DNA of 64,000 nucleotides from the NCBI GenBank assembly GCA_018105865.1, contig CM030836.1:19252003-19316002 (forward strand), given 5' to 3'. Within the stretch, counting starts at the first letter, position 1. The number at the start of each line of letters is the position of its first letter. Source of the DNA: Metaphire vulgaris. Its lineage: Eukaryota; Annelida; Clitellata; Crassiclitellata; Megascolecidae. The notes under the pieces are model-generated. The model saw only the letters and a list, made by a program, of their open reading frames with translations, did no database searches and had not been told where the DNA came from. Below are positions 12,901 to 25,000 of this stretch, piece by piece. Both the position numbers and the translations under genes were made by a program.

Positions 12901-13361
12901 CTCTGCGTTCTTTTGAAAAAATGTCGCGTCTTCCAGTGTGAACGTCTTTCACTAGCAACTTGGTAATCAGAAGAAGACGAAGATATCGGCGTATGCTTTT
13001 TTTTACAAAGAGCCTATTCGTTAGAGTGAACAGCTGAGAGGGAATTTGTTTTAAATAATACTCATTTGAAATAGAATTTAGTCAGCAAACTCGGACAAGA
13101 CTTTAAGACGTTGAAATCGCTTCGACGTCTCCTCGACTTTAAAACGTTGACCAAAGACTATCGTGTGCGCTCAAGACTGGCTTGAAAATGCGAGACTTTA
13201 TCTTTTAAAATGCTATCTGATGAACTCACTGGCGTCTATCGCCCCAAATACAGTGTTGAAATACTGCGACAGAAGTTCCCATATGGCGGTTTGAGGGCGA
13301 CCCATCCAACAAATTGTGAAGCAGGTTCCATTTCAATCGACATCACTTTGATTATGCTGAG

Positions 13362-13362
<1 letters not shown>

Positions 13363-13427
<65 letters not shown>
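13363..13427. repeat. (TAA)n microsatellite
   Basis: About 21 TAA triplets. Confidence 0.9.
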
Positions 13428-13495
13428 TCCTCATCTATTTTAAACCTCCACTACCTGTCCTATTAGATATACGAGTAGTAATCTGTTAGTTTTTT

Positions 13496-13612
13496 AGGGG
13501 CGGAAGATGGCAGAGTGGGTTACGTGCTGGAGCGTCAGGTTCAAGCCCCCCCCGTTAGTGTCCCTGGTGGCTTTCACACAGGCAGTAATGCCTTCTAAGC
13601 CACTTTAATTCA
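13496..13612 (+). mobile_element. tRNA-headed SINE carrying a LINE-type tail
   Basis: The head has an A-box-like tggcagagtgg and a B-box ggttcaagccc spaced as in tRNAs. It is followed by ggctttcacacaggcag and cttctaagccacttt. That tail is also the 3' end of the LINE at 52090-52320, which suggests mobilisation by that LINE. Confidence 0.6.
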
Positions 13613-14033
13613 TGCTAAGTAAGTTTTTGTGTGGATTCAGTTGGTCTGTGTGTCTATTCAGTGATGGAAGATCGGTGACTCAGTGTAGACCTATATGCTC
13701 AGCCGTGGCCGCCGCGTCGCTCAGGCTTATTAGGCCTACCTACAGCAGTGTTGGCTGTTATCCGCCCAGAAAAAACACAATCGTAAAAACTGTTCAGTAT
13801 AGGTTCGAGGCGTTCCGTTGCACTCACACGAACGAGGAGAAAATGCCACAAATAGAACAGACAGGGCAACCGTCTGCCGTGCCTAAATCTACGGAGGCCG
13901 GATGATGGCAGTCTGTTTTGTTCACAAATTTGTTTATTAAAATTAGAAAGGATCTTACGCACATACAGTACTTATTCGTAGATACGCTATACACGAAAAA
14001 GTTATTTCTTTGCGCAAAAAAGAAAATAAATTC

Positions 14034-14035
<2 letters not shown>

Positions 14036-14081
<46 letters not shown>
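14036..14081. repeat. (TA)n microsatellite
   Basis: Uninterrupted TA dinucleotides. Confidence 0.9.
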
Positions 14082-14083
<2 letters not shown>

Positions 14084-14158
14084 TAATTTTGTTTATGCTA
14101 ATTTAACTTTGAATAGTGGTTCTTATACAGGGCAGAACATACTGAACCACTTTAAACT

Positions 14159-14482
<324 letters not shown>

Positions 14483-15589
14483 AGTATCAAATAATTTAAG
14501 CGTCAATACGAGATGTCCTTATCGGACTTTCGTACAAAATCAATTTACCCAACGCTGTTGAAAAATTTCTATTTACTCTATCGGTCTCCCACCACCACCG
14601 ACTGCACGACGGGGCGGCGGGTTTTTACGGGTGTCTTAGAACGTTTTTAGCGGCCGGGATGATGAGACTAGTCTCACACGCATGTCCTATAACGCCTCAA
14701 AGCATGTAAAAAACCTTGTCTAAAGAGACGTAGTTGACGGTACTCATCTCTGTAGACACGCAGATTTAATTACAGTAACTTTTGTACCGACGTCGCGATT
14801 AAACTCTGAGTTTACTCGATAGCCTACAGAACTGGAATCGTGTATACTGTCGATAGAATAAAGCAGGTACACAGGCAGAAAACATCTCAATATGTGTGAA
14901 TAGCAAAAGAAGTTTTTATGACCATGCATCTGGTTTCCAACTAGAATAGGCCTATAGTATATAGTTTTTCTCTGTTACTGAGCTTTGTAAATGATGGCGT
15001 TCTTTTAAAATTTTCACTTGCATATAGTAGACATAATCATTAATCACGAAACACAAATTGGTCTGTCTTCACCTATTCACGCGCCTCTTATAAGACCTAA
15101 CGCAACCTATTAACAGAATTGATGGCTATTATTATAAAGAATATAAGAAAGTGGAATACATGCGCTGTAAACTTTAAACATCTTCAAGCGCCAACTTTAA
15201 CCTCTTGGCGCTATCATCCAGTCTTGCATCGATGCCAATCGCTATCGCAAGCTTAGCCCACCCCACCCCACGTCATCTTCTATAGCGCCTCAACTGCGTC
15301 AACCTCCACATTTGCCATGGCGCTGTTGCAACCACGTAGGCTCTTTAGAAATGTGTGTCCACATTTGCAACTTATTTATTCCTGTAAAAGATCGATTTTA
15401 AGATCCAGCGAATTCCAGCAATGAGATTTTTACAAATAAAATGCGTCCTCGTTCTTCATCATTATTATTTCTGGACCTAAAGCGCTGCATATCGTATAAT
15501 TCTGTGTCTAAATCTGTTTTTACATTCGCTAGAGGCGCTCTTTTCTATTGCAAGAGTGACAATTACTGATACATAGATAAGTAAAAAGA

Positions 15590-15765
15590 TGATTTGAAGT
15601 GGTTTAGGGCTTTAGGGGGCATTAGCCTGTCTGAAAACCGCTATAGGCTAATTGCGTACTTTCAACATTTATAACCCAGTGTCCTGCATAACTTTTGATT
15701 CCATTTTTTCTCCTGCTGCCTTTTCGTCCAAACTGTTCCACAAATCCATCACGGCCTAATCAATC
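15590..15765 (-). mobile_element. LINE 3' end remnant
   Basis: On the minus strand, a degraded C-terminus like that at 52090 (aaactgttccacaaatcc read on the plus strand) is followed by the tail that reads gaagtggtttagggc on the plus strand. Confidence 0.6.
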
Positions 15766-16232
15766 CATTGTAGGTTTTGAATACAATAAAACATAGACTA
15801 TATATGCACTGCCTATTTTAGCTCAAGATAAACTGTTTAGTGTCATGTTGTCGGTAAAATCGTTAATCGATTCAGTTATCTAGCGCCAACGGGTTTTGAT
15901 ACGAGAGATGAATGTTGATTATAAACCTTGCAGACAAATCAGATCGAAGATAGGCCTAATCATAGAATGCTGAAGAGATAATTATGTCGATGACGCAGAT
16001 CGTTCTAGAATGTTAAAGGTCTTGGCAGGAGCGATCATCAATGGCGGGATCAGTTCTCTAAGAAGGCAATCTACTGTATGTAAAATCAGTCTTTGTCCAA
16101 ACACGTCACCTGCGACTACAGAAACACGCACACATTGAGGCCCGCCTAATCTCACCCATGTTGCCCTGATCCAATGAACGAAGCTTTTGCGGGTGTGGAC
16201 CACCACATACCGTTGACGCTCCACCTATCAGT

Positions 16233-16416
16233 CAGTGTTTATTCTAGCCATCTTGACATTGGGGGGATTTTGAAATCTTTTGGGGGGACAAGGTCTGAGT
16301 CTCCACCCTTTGGGGGGAAATTTCCATCCTCCCAGCCAACATATAAAAAATTGGGGGTGATTTTAAAACATGGGGATTATTCTCCCCCAGAGAAGGCCTA
16401 GAATAAATAAGCACTG
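16233..16416. mobile_element. MITE family 1, copy e
   Basis: Inverted orientation relative to copy b. The 9-bp flank cctatcagt is perfectly duplicated on both sides. Confidence 0.85.
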
Positions 16417-16432
16417 CCTATCAGTGATATAA

Positions 16433-16684
16433 CTAGGGTATGACAGGCAGGTGAGGGTAGATGTCCCGGGCTCCAGTTTTTACGGGGCGCCAAAATACTC
16501 TGTGATCTTCATAGCGTAGAAAGTGAAAAAATTGAGAAGACTGACTTTTGAGCACATCCACACATAGACCAGTTCGCATCAGTAAAAGCAAGAAAAATGC
16601 ATATGTAGAAAGTTTCAATCTTGTGTTAATAAAATGTCATGATTTGTCAATTAAAGATTTGTTAACCTGCTAATTTAATGTTCC
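16433..16684. mobile_element. Dispersed element related to 46228-46540
   Basis: The segments tataactagggtatgacagg, actctgtgatctt, gcgtagaaag, gttcgcatcag and aacctgctaattt recur in the same order, reverse-complemented, at 46228-46540. Both are therefore copies of one non-coding element. Confidence 0.6.
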
Positions 16685-17025
16685 GATCCCTCAGCCATGT
16701 GCCTCAAATACTCCATCCAGGGCCTACGTCTCTACAGCTTCTGCCTAGACTGGTCAGACGGCAAATACAATTGACGTATTCTTAAGTTGGTCTCGAGCAC
16801 GCATAGATAAGTTTCTGGTATCTTGTCTATCGGCTCCTTATGTTGTTAAGATATCTGAGAGGTCTTGTGTGTAGTGACATACTGTATTGTCGTGTGCATA
16901 CAATTGCTATCCTGTTCCCAGTACATGAGCCGTAGTAGGCCTATTAGATAATTATTGAATGAGAGATTTGAGCCGCTTGTTCGCGACACACTCGCGATTT
17001 ACTAGCGTAAGAGAAGATGATGGTC

Positions 17026-17027
17026 AC

Positions 17028-17059
<32 letters not shown>

Positions 17060-17152
17060 AGACATACAGACAGACAGAGACAGACAGAGAAACAGAGACA
17101 GACAGACAGAGATGCAGACGGACGGACATACAGACAGAGACAGAGACTGAGA
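17026..17152. repeat. (AG)n/(CAGA)n microsatellite
   Basis: Purine-rich GA and CAGA repeats. Confidence 0.85.
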
Positions 17153-17749
17153 GATAAATCCACGATTGATAAAAGACCCTTCTATTGAGTTTTCTGTCAC
17201 AGGTAACGTCACCCTGGACTCAGTAGTCACGTGGACATAATTGGGTCCAAGGACGAAAAAAAAACCTAAAATAAGAAGTCAAGTGTTTTCTAAAAACATT
17301 TTGTCCTGATAGTTTGATATTAGCGTCTATTTTACACAGTGAAACCTCTTTAAAGACAGCAGACACCGTTGGGTGGCCGCAGGGAAACGTCAAAAATAAT
17401 CGAAAACTGACTTTTACTGCTCGACTCATTTCGAATTTTCCAGAGACGCAATGTAATGCAATGCGTAGGCCTAATGTAGCATTTCTATAGACCTATGTAG
17501 TATGGCCTTACACTGGCGTTGGAGATTTTCAGGATACCTGAGGGCAGATACACTTAGGCTAATCACCGCTAAATTAGTTTAGTAAATTGTCATAATAGCT
17601 TGCTAAATGCGCCACAACTTGTAATTGATCGATTTGAGCTAGAACGTGTTTAACTGAGACGGAATGGATCCCTGATGTCAAACATTTCCAGGTCCGATTT
17701 CGCAGCCCAGTCCGTCACTGCCGGCATCGGCATTGATAAAACTGAAAAG

Positions 17750-17915
17750 CCTTCGTTAAGTTGCGAAGGTAAGACGTGGGTCTAGAGAAAGTAGCGGCAG
17801 CCTACTCTAGATTAATGACGGAAATCACTTGCTTCTCTGCCTGTCCGACACACGGTGATCATCACCGGACCCCATGCGTCCGTTCGAGTACTGGACTACC
17901 TTTATCTTTGTAGAT
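17750..17915 (+). mobile_element. SINE body fragment
   Basis: gcgaaggtaagacgtgggtc, ctagagaaagtag and gattaatg match in order the body of the SINE at 37484-37800 and the inverse of that at 31321-31575. The head is missing or unrecognisable. Confidence 0.55.
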
Positions 17916-18252
17916 GGACAGAGTTCACGTCTGTTATAACCGAGCGAAATACCTTGCTATGAACGGTCGTAGCGATTAATTAAACTCTATTATCGGAACA
18001 CACACACCACCTGCTAACAACAGAGATAATCTGCTCCAATATGCAATTGTTGAAGTACCAATTCCGATAAGGATAAGCGACTCCATTGGCAACCACCCTG
18101 TTGTGCAGACTTCTTTTGGAGTGTCCCTACTCAGTTGAAAGCAAATACGTGGTTATGAATTAATTCTGGTGTACCAAATGGAGTGCGAATTTTTAATCAA
18201 GTATTCTCGGCCGATACTAAGAACTACCGGTACAAATCTTTCGGATAGACTT

Positions 18253-18442
18253 CAGTGGCGGCTCTAGGATTTGGCAAGTGGGGGGGCCGTTGGGGTGGCA
18301 ACTTCTAACCATGGGGGGCCAACCATTTGTTGTTTAATGTATGTAGCATTAAGTATAGGGTCCCAACTGGGGGGGCACTGGGGGGCAGGCTCTCAATAGG
18401 GGGGCACGGGCCCCCCTGGCCCCCTCGGTGGAGCCGCCACTG
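18253..18442. mobile_element. hAT-like MITE (family 3), copy a
   Basis: CAGTGGCGGCTCTAGG ... GAGCCGCCACTG inverted ends with a G-rich interior. The same element is at 22796-22984 and, inverted, at 58973-59161. Confidence 0.8.
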
Positions 18443-18445
18443 ACA

Positions 18446-18826
18446 GGACGAAGTAAGTTTCAAAAATGCAGTTGAATTTGTACAAATCCTACAGTGTATG
18501 CATTATTAGCATTATGGAATAACAGGGGTTGTCATGTTGGAGTCGCTCTAAATACAGAAGACGATGGCCTGTATTTGCAATAGCTACTGATATCGATGTA
18601 GTAAAGAATGCTAAAGATATTGGCTCCATATGGTGCTTTAAATAGATCTCTAACAGGACGAAATAAGTTTCAAACATGCGGTTAAATGTTGCACAAATCC
18701 TATGCATTATTAGCATTAATGGAATAACGAGGGCTGTCATGAATGAACCGTTTTAAATGCAGTATAATAGGTGATGGCCTATGTTTCCAATAGCGATTGG
18801 TATCGATGTACTAAACTACAGGATTG
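18446..18826. repeat. Diverged tandem duplication of ~180 bp
   Basis: Two adjacent copies begin aggacgaagtaagtttcaaa and aggacgaaataagtttcaaa. Both contain gcattattagcatta and gatggcct and end atcgatgta followed by gtaaa or ctaaa. Confidence 0.8.
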
Positions 18827-19843
18827 GGTTTCCGCTTTTTCATCCAAAGCTTACGTCAATGTAGGCTATGTGTTCCAATGTTCTTCATAATTATGAGAGA
18901 TAGAACTTTTGAGGTTTAAATCGCATTGCATTTTTAAAGACGTTCCAGCTTACGTATGCGATTAAATTGTGGCGATTAGTCAAAATAACACTGCCAAATG
19001 TATGGGGAAAATAACGATGTTACTGGCGATTTATCTCAATCAAACTGAACGCAAGGACAAACGTATCAAAGCAATGCTATGGATCCATAATAATATTGAC
19101 AAATTCCGTCATGTTTTCCAAGCGTCGATTAGAACGAACTAGAGCCCGAGTCAAGAGAAAGAGCTAACATTCTTATCCTTTAACCTGTTATCGCCAAAGC
19201 ATATCTCAGGTACGCCTTAGATAGAAGTACCCTGCCTTTGGCTTACGTAGCCTACGCTCCGAGAGACTGCCTTTCTAAGATTGCACTCAAAACAAATTCT
19301 TTCCTACCTGACAGGTAACAATAATTGACGGCATACACGAGGGTTGGAACAAAATGATGACCAATCACTCATCACTCATTCATGACGTACACAAAGAAGG
19401 TTGACAATGATTCCTTGTTGCAACTGTAATGACGTCATGTTTAATACTTAGCCTCGTGACGTCACCGAATTCCAATGAGGATGACCAGCCTAAAAGGCGC
19501 CGAAGCAACAAAAATTGTCAGATATTCAGATCTTCGTCGTTATCGTGTTCTTCTGACCTTCTTGAAGTCATATCTCTTTAATCTAAAGGCAAATTCCCCG
19601 CCCATCAACTAACAGAGAGAGGGAGAGGGGAAAAAACTGAGAGGCAGAGGATGAGGCAGAGATTGGTTGATTGAACAGAGAGAGAGAGAGATTCACGATT
19701 AGGCCTAATTTTTGGCAAGGGCATGCAACGAGAGATGTTCGACTGTATGAGGGGACTTTAAACCTCGTTTCACCACGGACAGGATTACGATTATGATTTT
19801 TACTCGACTGGTGCTGATGTACTAACAATGGCGCTAGAGAAGT

Positions 19844-19871
19844 TTTACTACTATTACTACTACTACATTAT

Positions 19872-19909
<38 letters not shown>

Positions 19910-19957
19910 ACTTTGTGACCTGGACTATGTAGTTGTTGGAAACTTCCTCCCCGCAAA

Positions 19958-20003
<46 letters not shown>
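19844..20003. repeat. (CTA)n microsatellite in two blocks
   Basis: CTA triplets at about 19844-19911 and 19958-20003. Confidence 0.85.
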
Positions 20004-20004
<1 letters not shown>

Positions 20005-20611
20005 ACTAACTAACTAGTTATGGAACTTAAGAAAAGTAAGCGTGAATTTCTATTTTCAAGTTGTTTGCTCGTTCGAAAGTGTTCTCTTGGTATTAGATCG
20101 CCGCTTGAAAACTGAAAAAGATAGACCAGGCGTTTTACTTCTTGCAGGTAATTTGCGTAAGCAACTCGAGTGGTTATGCACTCGTGGGATGGAACGTCTC
20201 ACTCCGGTACATACATGGTTGCTCTGAGGTAATGCACAGGGCGTGGACTGACCATTGCGGCGAAATACTTTGATACCAGCGCGTGTCGTTGGTCTGAACA
20301 GGCTTAATTTTGAAGTTACACGCCGATTCGAGTCATTCTGATGATAACCCGATTAAGCATGGACCTTGGTCTTTAATTTCGACAAAAGCTTCTTTATCAA
20401 CGATTATGACCTATTGTGAGCTATATTTTTGCATCAGGTCAAATCAATGAAGCTTTTTGTCGGTAATGATTAGGAGAAATAGCTGCTATGGGCGTCGTTT
20501 GCGCGCCCTTGTATCTGATTACAGGCGTTATCTGAATGGATTGCTTAGGTCACGAAGGCCGACGTTAGGGATGGACTCGGTTTTTTATTACTGTGACAAA
20601 CCTCCTATGCG

Positions 20612-20836
20612 GTGGCACAGGCAGGGTTCCCGAATATGAGGACAAGCCGACATTTTCGGAAAAATATACTCCTAGTATAGCATAACAAATGTCCTCGTGG
20701 AATATTTCGCTTTTCTCTTATCATGCTATCTACCCCGCCCCCAATATTTTTCAACAATTCTGCGCAAATCCCACGAAGGGTCCCTGTTAGAATGGGGGGT
20801 TTCCGTGACCCCTCCCCCCGTGGTTACGCCAATGAT
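20612..20836. mobile_element. Degraded inverted-repeat element (family 9)
   Basis: gggttcccgaatatgag ... gcgcaaatcccacgaaggg ... gtggttacgccaatg. It resembles elements at 33811-34060, 42070-42287 and 60170-60345 in the caaatccyay...gggtcc core and the nearby sycctacc block. Boundaries are approximate. Confidence 0.4.
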
Positions 20837-21106
20837 CAGCACAAGCGATGGCGATTTCAGGATATTGTCTTGCTGAACTGACTGAATCAAATTCTAAATA
20901 TTATAAGTAGGTCTATTTAATGATCGATCAACAATCTTGAAAGATTTTACAATTTCAATGCTAATTTTTTTGTGTTCTCTTGATCTTTTCCGAATAAAAT
21001 ATAGGCTACATATCTTAAACACTGAGACTTTAATCCCGGATTACATGCATGGCTACCAGACCATTCACTAACCACTTCTTCTCTTGCCTTTATTCTATCT
21101 TTAAGG

Positions 21107-21271
21107 CAGGGACGTAGCGACGGGGGGGATAACGGTATATATAACCCCCCTCCAAAAAAAAAAGACTACCATAAAATTTTATGTTGCGTTTTTTAAGATT
21201 TTCACAGTTTTTTAAGAATTATACCCCAAATCACATTATACCCCCAATTCAAATTCTTGGCTGCGCCCCTG
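21107..21271. mobile_element. hAT-like MITE (family 4), copy a
   Basis: CAGGGACGTAGCGACGGGG ... GGCTGCGCCCCTG. Flanks ctttaagg and cttgaagg are an 8-bp duplication with one mismatch. A better copy is at 37929. Confidence 0.75.
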
Positions 21272-21986
21272 CTTGAAGGCACTCCCCGTTTACTCATGAT
21301 CCCATGATAACAAATAATGACTCATTAATTATTTTCAATTTACATCATAGAATAATTAGTAATTTAGTCAACTATTTGAAGTATTGATGATTATTAATTA
21401 CCGATTGAATGGATTGGGTAAACCCATTTGGGCGGTGATCAACACATGTGTTCAGTTTTCATGGTTCGCCAGTTTCGATCCCACCAACGTATCGCCTACT
21501 AGACTCAGTGGAGATAGGCCTATACGAAACCGTTGTGTTATCTATGAGCCGCTAACGTCATTTTGATAAGATGTCAAAAGATAGATTTCAAATCGCTTGT
21601 AATCTCTGGGAGTTGACCTCGCCTACCTAAAAAGCCTACCTCGGACAACAGCGAAAGTTGAAAGTGAAGGAAACGCCTTTAGTATGATTTAAGAAATGGA
21701 GAAACTCGTCCTCAAACCTTCATTCACATCGTCCTGTCGAGGCTGTCGTGCGTACGGCGACATTTTCTTATCGCAACAGGTCTTCAACAAACAGTTGAGA
21801 GAAATTATCTCTTAGACACTGCAACACGTCGAGAAATAAGTCGATTTGAGAACGAACTAAGCTTACGAGTTTATGTACGGTATAAGATATATATTGACTG
21901 AAACTTATTTGTACCAGCTTTCGGCGATTTGAGCCAGATATTGCGGAGTTTTCTTTTTTTTAAATAGTGCAACTATAGTCATTAAA

Positions 21987-22062
21987 ATGTTGCAAATCGT
22001 TGCTAGGATCTGGACTCTTCTGATTATCATTCAAGCTATGCTGTGTGTCCATGGCAACGCAG
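21987..22062 (+). CDS. Gene B exon 1: signal peptide
   Basis: ATG opens [19 protein letters not shown] followed by CVHGNA, a typical hydrophobic leader with small residues at the cleavage point. It ends at donor GTTAGT in phase 1. Confidence 0.8.
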
Positions 22063-25000
22063 GTTAGTGTTTAGAGCTCTCTATCATCTTTTCTCTTTTC
22101 ATTGGCTCGATTTTAGAGTATCAAAATGGGAAAGAGCCTATGAACGTTGCAACGCATAGGCTTAATTATGCCTACGCTAGTTCTCTCCATAGTATTGGTA
22201 CTAACAGTAGTTAGCAGTAGTAAAAGTAGTTGTTGTAGCGAGTGTAGTAGTAGCAATTGTAGTAACAGTTGTTGCTGATGCTTGTTGTTGTTGTTGTAGT
22301 AGCAGTGGCAGTAGCAGTGACAGCAGCAGCATTAGCAGTGGTAGTAATAGTAGTAGCACCAGTTAAAATAGTAAAAAACATAATACAGGCCTAAATAATT
22401 TGCATGTGCTAATCTCATAATATCTAAGTTTACTTTATGGAATGACAGGTTTTTAACAGAGAAATAATTATCTTCTCCTGCTGCCTCTCCTTTTACGTTA
22501 GCACCGTCAATGTTAATCTCTTGCCGTAGGCCCTATACCCAATAACTTTTGTTTCCGTAATAAATATCATTTGCATTCTAGAGGTCTATAACTGTCGATT
22601 TTCTTTATTTCGTTGTCTGCTGCTAATAAACGGATTTGATCTCTAATTTGATAAATTCATCAGTCGGTTATGTTGGTCAACGGCAAATAAAACTTAGGTA
22701 ATTATCTAACCACGGAGTGTCTATAGCAACGCTAATTCAAAAGTTTGGAGAAAAGGTTTTAGATTAATGACAACACTGGTTGCAATAATAATTACCAGTG
22801 GCGGCTCTAGGATTTGGCAAGTAGGGGGCCGTTGGGGTGGCAACTTCTAATCATGGAGGCCAAACATTTGCTGTTTAATGTATGTAGCATTAAGTGTAGG
22901 TCCCAACTGGGGGCATTGGAAGGGCCAGGCACTCAATAGGGGGCACGGGTACGGGCCCCACTGCCCCCGGTGGAGCCGCCACTGATAAATACAGGCACAC
23001 TTTCACCTTATTTTACAGAATTCTGGAGTCAGAGTTTTGGCAACTAAAATTCACATCCAGTTGTGCTGGCTGCAGGAAGCCTATATTAAAATTATGCGAA
23101 ACTTTATGCATGGTTTGACGCAACACTAAACGATTTCTTCTTCTTTATTTCCTTCCGTCGTCCCATATTGCATTGGACGATTGGTCTGAATGAGTTCCTT
23201 CCACTTCTGCCTGTCTCTTGCTTTCCTGATCATTTGGATCAAGCTCATGTGCATTTCTTCTGCATCCTCTTTTATGTTTTCTATCCATGATTTTCCTGAT
23301 CTTCCTGTTCTCCTTTCCATTTAACTGTGTAGTGATTTCTTTGGTAGTCTTTCTTCCGTCATTCATTCGACATGACCAAACCATTTCAGTCTTTGTTTCT
23401 GTATTTATTCAAGTACCATTTCTTATGGCTGCAGGTTTAATGCGATTATATAAATGATCAGCAATGCGACCACATATTTAACAAATTTCTAATGCGCAGC
23501 AATTTCTTCCGTTACACCGCATTTGCGATTTCTGCATAAATATGCGACATTTTATCCGCATTTTCGCTATTTTCGTCGCATATATAGCACTTCTTGCTAT
23601 TTTTCCTAATATAGACAATTAGACATAGATTTAAAGGGGATCTGCACCTGTATGGATTACCTTTTTTGCTCGTCAGGGTTGAAAAACGTCAGAATTTCGG
23701 AAAATATGAGAGGTGAAATATAGGTGCATAAATGGAGAATATGTAGGTCCCCAGAGCATCCACATTTCATCCGAAATATAGTCGCATTAAACTGGCATCC
23801 GAAGTTTCTTTTGGCTCTGGCTTTTCTGAGTTTATCTGATCATTTTATTTGTCTAATTATTTTGTCTTCTGCTTACTCCTTACTCCTGCCTACAGTTATT
23901 AATCTTCTTTCATCTTTCTTCTTTATGATCCATCAATGTAATCCATGTAATATTATTGAACTTGTCGCGATGCAAATTAAAACGACATAATAACCCTTAT
24001 TAGGTGATTTTTTCCATTTCAATTAACTTTTGATTATTATTTGCCTTGTTTTTAAAATCACAAATTTTCTACTATCGCCATTTCAGAGACACTGGTAATA
24101 ACAGCGTTTCAACAGCTGGATGAATTATACATAGACGGGGCAATTATCCAGACGCTTCCTAACGGTGGAGACCCGAACACTCCGGATAAAGTGACTATGA
24201 CAGACAACACTCGTTTAATTGCCCTGAAAGCATTAATATTCCCAATCCGTCTTGTGGTGGTGTATTAGCTTCAGCAGCCGATAACTCCATAATTACAGAC
24301 AGCGGTTTTAAATGCATTGACGTATTAGTCACGAATTGGTTTCAACCTGGATTCGATGATTCCGATTGGGCAGTGGCGGTTGAATACGCTGACAATACGG
24401 CTGGACGCAATTCCTGCTCTCAGAATGATCCGATCGCAGACATTGATCCAAACGCCAAATGGATATGGACTAATAATTTGAATAATTTCGTTGTCTACTG
24501 TAGAGGATACACCAGTAAGTGTTGTTGAAAATATTATTTCTGCTGCATATCCCATTAGCATCTGTCCTGAATTTTAACTGCGTATCTATGTCAGCATAGA
24601 CCGGAGCAAATGCATGCATACATTTTAATAAATCTCTCAACAAAAGCAATGTATGGTTTTATTTGGAATCGCCATATTTGAACTCACATGTGCTATTTTC
24701 TTTCTCAACTGTTGTAATGTTTCATCTGACTCGTTGATCCCTTTCTGTCTTTAGCTGTCTGCAGCACTCCATCGCCATGTCTTAATGGTGGAACATGTTT
24801 GAATAACAGTCCTCAAATGTGCATGTGTGCGCCACAATTCACTGGGAAATATTGTGAAACAGGTAATAACTCTTATTAGTAAATTGTCTGCAATCTTGCG
24901 GTTGAAAAGCAGTTCTTGCAACTTGACAGTTTTGATCATTAGCGATATTCTTTCAAAATATGAGTATATTACATCGATATGTAAAAGTAAGTGTGTACTC